Assembly (NCBI GenBank): GCA_027295975.1
Contig: JAPUJX010000105.1
Span: 1 to 6,319, forward strand
Origin: Gammaproteobacteria bacterium
GTDB lineage: Bacteria > Pseudomonadota > Gammaproteobacteria > Pseudomonadales > Azotimanducaceae
Reading direction: 5' to 3'
DNA: 6,319 nucleotides
Shown here: positions 6,002-6,319 of the stretch, piece by piece
Layout of the letters: every line of letters begins with the position of its first letter
How positions within the stretch are numbered: position 1 is the stretch's first letter
Program-made: the position numbers and the translations under genes
The notes under the pieces: model-generated
What the model saw: the letters and a program-made list of their open reading frames with translations, nothing else
What the model was told of the DNA's origin: nothing
The model's database searches: none

Positions 6002-6319
6002 CTAAAGAACCAATATCACAGCGACCGCGAACAATCCCACCATGGCAACGGCTAAATACGCCGCTAAGAAGATTATTGTCCGCACGGCGCAGAACACGAC
6101 GTTATCTCGATAGACCACCCGCAGACTAACACCCACGTACACCGTCGTGATGAACATCGCCACAAGCGGGATTATCCCACCATACCCGGTGGGCACCCAT
6201 CCGGTCACGGCATCCAGCAATGTGAACAGGCCGTTCAGGGCAGCCGCCAGAATCATCAGAACGAAGACGCCCGCTTTGATGTGCAACGCGGTAACCAGGT
6301 GCTCGCCAAACGCTTGCCG
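6002..6319 (-). CDS. C-terminal part of a DUF3667-like multi-pass membrane protein (5' end beyond window)
   Basis: The minus-strand frame is open to the right edge, giving 105 residues and a TAG at 6002-6004. A TTG at 6286 is a formal start, but the reading frame continues past it without a stop and reads RQAFGEHLVTALHIKAGVF. The EHLVxALH motif just before a transmembrane helix resembles the conserved C-terminal region of DUF3667 membrane proteins, so the true start is probably outside the window. Three hydrophobic segments are visible at about 15-35, 46-68 and 77-103 of the fragment, with LRVVYRDN in the loop between the last two, as where that family has a YxxxLRRVY-like segment. Function is unknown. 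It is followed by the exported serine hydrolase 36 bases later. The family name rests on recalled motif similarity and is tentative; a membrane protein is clear. Confidence 0.72.
   Translation of the reverse strand, partial: RQAFGEHLVTALHIKAGVFVLMILAAALNGLFTLLDAVTGWVPTGYGGIIPLVAMFITTVYVGVSLRVVYRDNVVFCAVRTIIFLAAYLAVAMVGLFAVAVILVL

Noticed and set aside
5087..6055. 322-codon plus-strand frame opposite the serine hydrolase
   Set aside because: It is antisense to a gene with a complete set of catalytic motifs; its product is rich in Arg and low-complexity patches with no family resemblance.

Overview
The window looks like an ordinary chromosomal stretch from a moderately GC-rich proteobacterium, most likely a gammaproteobacterium. 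That placement is an inference from family content: a bacterial glycine-rich RRM protein, a spinster-type MFS transporter, a NIPSNAP protein, an exported class C-like serine hydrolase and a DUF3667-like membrane protein. No single marker gene fixes the lineage. I see no tRNA, rRNA, CRISPR array, transposase, integrase or attachment site.

Left part, minus strand (1-2365). Transcription runs right to left from a short divergent promoter region at 2366-2429. The order is a NIPSNAP-family protein (2045-2365), then, 38 bases on, a secreted protein with a DUF1570-like HExxH metallopeptidase domain and C-terminal TPRs (552-2006). After a 265-base gap that holds a possible 32-residue small ORF (442-540), an RRM RNA-binding protein begins at a GTG (1-286) and runs off the left edge.

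Middle, plus strand (2366-4480). From the same divergent region a two-gene operon runs rightwards: a membrane-anchored small protein resembling the flavin-binding split-barrel (PPOX/DUF385-like) group, then only 2 bases later a 536-residue spinster-type MFS transporter. The transporter has an enlarged central region that appears to carry two extra hydrophobic helices.

Right part, minus strand (4487-6319). A DUF3667-like multi-pass membrane protein, truncated by the right edge, is followed 36 bases later by a periplasmic beta-lactamase-family serine hydrolase. The hydrolase converges on the MFS gene. Their stop codons are 6 bases apart and lie symmetrically inside a perfect 14-base palindrome (4477-4490).

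No clear new defence, mobile or biosynthetic system is visible. The points most worth a second look are the split-barrel/MFS pair, the MFS central insertion, the NIPSNAP/metallopeptidase pair, the small ORF upstream of the RRM gene, and the shared palindrome over the two stop codons.
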